A DNA stretch of 64,000 nt from Arthrobacter sp. MYb229. GTDB taxonomy: Bacteria > Actinomycetota > Actinomycetes > Actinomycetales > Micrococcaceae. Below the pieces are notes generated by a model. That model was not told the DNA's origin. It made no database searches and was given only the letters and a program-made list of their open reading frames with translations. The stretch is from positions 186,001-250,000 of the forward strand of contig NZ_PCPS01000004.1 in the NCBI RefSeq assembly GCF_002975405.1, given 5' to 3'. The position numbers and the translations under genes are program-made. Positions 62,932 through 64,000 of this stretch are shown here, piece after piece. Each line of letters opens with the position of its first letter. Within the stretch, counting starts at the first letter, position 1.

Positions 62932-64000
62932 TACTCGTCCTCCGCGTAAGTGCGCAGCTTCGTTTTCTTGGTTCGGTGGACCGCCGGATCAGGCTGGGGT
63001 GCCTCCGTGGTTGGTTGCCCGGCCGGTAGAAATTCCGCGACGGTGGCGATTCGTTCATTGATTTGTCCGCGCAATTGACGCTTGCGTGCGGAGCGTGCCT
63101 TCTGGATGTCCTTGAACGTCACTGTGGCTCGTTCATGCGCGGGATCCACGGCTTTGCAGATGTGCTGGCCACGGTGAAAGACCTGGATCTCGGCAACGTC
63201 CCGCGGGTCATAGCGGAGAATGACGGATTCTCCGACGTAGGCAGCCAGCAACGGGGAAATGTAGCGTAGCCCTTGGAAATGCACGCCATCGCGGTGGACG
63301 ATCCGTGGCTTGGCGACCGTGAGCAGCAGCAGGTTCAGTTCATCGATGGTTTCAGGCAGACGCGGTAACCAACCGTTGCCCTGCCACGCTGTTTGAGGCG
63401 TTTCCTTGATCTCTTGGTGCTCGCGCTGGTGGTAGTTCTGCCCAATGAACTCACCCAGCGCCATGTCCAGTTCACCGATGGACAGCCCCGGCTTGGGGTT
63501 GCGCACATTGTGCAAGTAGCCGGGCAGCCGGGCTAAGAGTTCGGTGTTGAGGGTGCCGAAGAATCGTTCAATCTTTCCCCTGCCCTGCGGCCGGGCCACA
63601 GCGGAGAAAATGATTTCGAAGTGCAGGTCTCTGGCGGCCTGCGCCAAGTGGTGGCTCGTGAAATCGGTTCCGTGGTCTACATAGAGCACATCAGGGATTC
63701 CGCACATCGCCCAATCTGCTGTCTTTTTGGGCCAGATCGCCTCACGCAACGCCAATGCCGTATTCAAGGATGAGGGAGCACCGGTGAAGATCATGTACCC
63801 GCACAGGGCTCGCGAGTAATCATCCATGATCGTGGTGAGCCACGGTCGGACCGGCTGGTGGCCAGCGTCAAAAACCAGGATGTCGAGCTCGGTATGATCG
63901 GCCTGCCACACCGCGTTCGGACGTTCGGCGCGGCGGCGCCAGACCAATTCATATTTATCGCGGTACACCGCCGTACCTTGCTGCGCCAGCGTCATCATCC
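62931..64000 (-). CDS. TniA/Mu-type DDE transposase, N-terminus outside window
   Basis: The frame continues through the right edge; 355 residues from the first in-window Met at 63998 are seen. Retroviral-integrase-like core: first Asp in WQADHTELDI (about 32-41), second Asp in LYVDHGTDFT (about 107-116), and Glu in GRGKIERFFGTLNTELL (about 142-158). A Mu-type C-terminal beta-barrel follows (GLRYISPLLAAYVGESV, near 245-261) and a basic tail. It performs cut-and-paste or replicative transposition together with the TniB-like protein. The N-terminal DNA-binding domains lie outside the window. Confidence 0.88.
   Translation of the reverse strand, partial: MMTLAQQGTAVYRDKYELVWRRRAERPNAVWQADHTELDILVFDAGHQPVRPWLTTIMDDYSRALCGYMIFTGAPSSLNTALALREAIWPKKTADWAMCGIPDVLYVDHGTDFTSHHLAQAARDLHFEIIFSAVARPQGRGKIERFFGTLNTELLARLPGYLHNVRNPKPGLSIGELDMALGEFIGQNYHQREHQEIKETPQTAWQGNGWLPRLPETIDELNLLLLTVAKPRIVHRDGVHFQGLRYISPLLAAYVGESVILRYDPRDVAEIQVFHRGQHICKAVDPAHERATVTFKDIQKARSARKRQLRGQINERIATVAEFLPAGQPTTEAPQPDPAVHRTKKTKLRTYAEDE

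Larger units (their letters stand above)
62069..64000 (-). mobile_element. TniA/TniB transposon, left part with one terminus
   Basis: The element appears to begin at TGTGATTGTTAAC (62069), inside the iminopeptidase gene. Two direct copies of TTGGCGGTT (62087-62095 and 62111-62119), 24 bp apart, lie in the terminal 52 bases and may bind the transposase. Genes tniB-like and tniA-like (minus strand) fill the rest to the window edge. No tniQ-like gene lies between tniB and the terminus. The far end is outside the window. Confidence 0.65.

Overview
The window looks like chromosome of a high-GC actinobacterium, most probably a Micrococcaceae member (Arthrobacter/Glutamicibacter type). This is inferred from the gene order tsf-pyrH-frr-cdsA, dxr-rseP-ispG-GNAT and proS...rimP-nusA-ylxR-infB-rbfA, from frequent GTG/TTG starts with AGGAG-type ribosome sites, and from IF-2 with an Ala/Pro/Gly-rich N-terminus. 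No rRNA, tRNA or CRISPR array was seen.

Layout. 1-4.7 kb: translation, UMP kinase and phospholipid genes (tsf 5'-truncated by the window edge, pyrH, frr, cdsA) and a DivIVA-repeat protein. 4.8-10.8 kb: two sodium:solute (acetate/monocarboxylate-type) symporters, each with a small membrane partner, and between them a LytS/LytTR two-component system. The divergent promoter region holds a LytTR-type direct repeat and a CRP/GlxR-type palindrome. 10.9-13.2 kb: luciferase-like oxidoreductase plus F420/NADP-reductase-like dehydrogenase, divergent from a MarR regulator. 13.3-17.4 kb: Lrp/AsnC regulator divergent from a branched-chain 2-oxoacid dehydrogenase operon (E1alpha, E1beta, E2; no E3), with a perfect CRP-type palindrome in the promoter. 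17.6-29.7 kb: two complete tandem peptide ABC-transporter operons, the second with an enlarged permease. 30-32.6 kb: GNAT, TetR and a divergent acyl-CoA dehydrogenase.

32.7-54.5 kb returns to the conserved backbone: isoprenoid genes dxr and ispG, site-2 protease rseP, three tandem related lipoproteins, proS, a TSUP permease, a NarL-type two-component system with a newly noticed 45-residue ORF in front, then rimP-nusA-ylxR-infB-rbfA. 54.6-61 kb: small membrane and acetyltransferase genes, then etfB-etfA followed by a b-type cytochrome whose long N-terminus carries three copies of a GYTPLR peptide. 61.2-64 kb: a prolyl-iminopeptidase gene cut off before its catalytic histidine by the end of a TniA/TniB (Tn552-like) transposon that runs off the right edge.

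Many accessory genes fit one theme: peptide uptake (two Opp systems), branched-chain amino-acid breakdown (Bkd, acyl-CoA dehydrogenase), electron transfer from acyl-CoA dehydrogenases (ETF, perhaps the cytochrome b) and carboxylate uptake. Three of these promoters carry CRP-like palindromes, which suggests shared cAMP/carbon control. The regulator is not in the window, and this link is inference.
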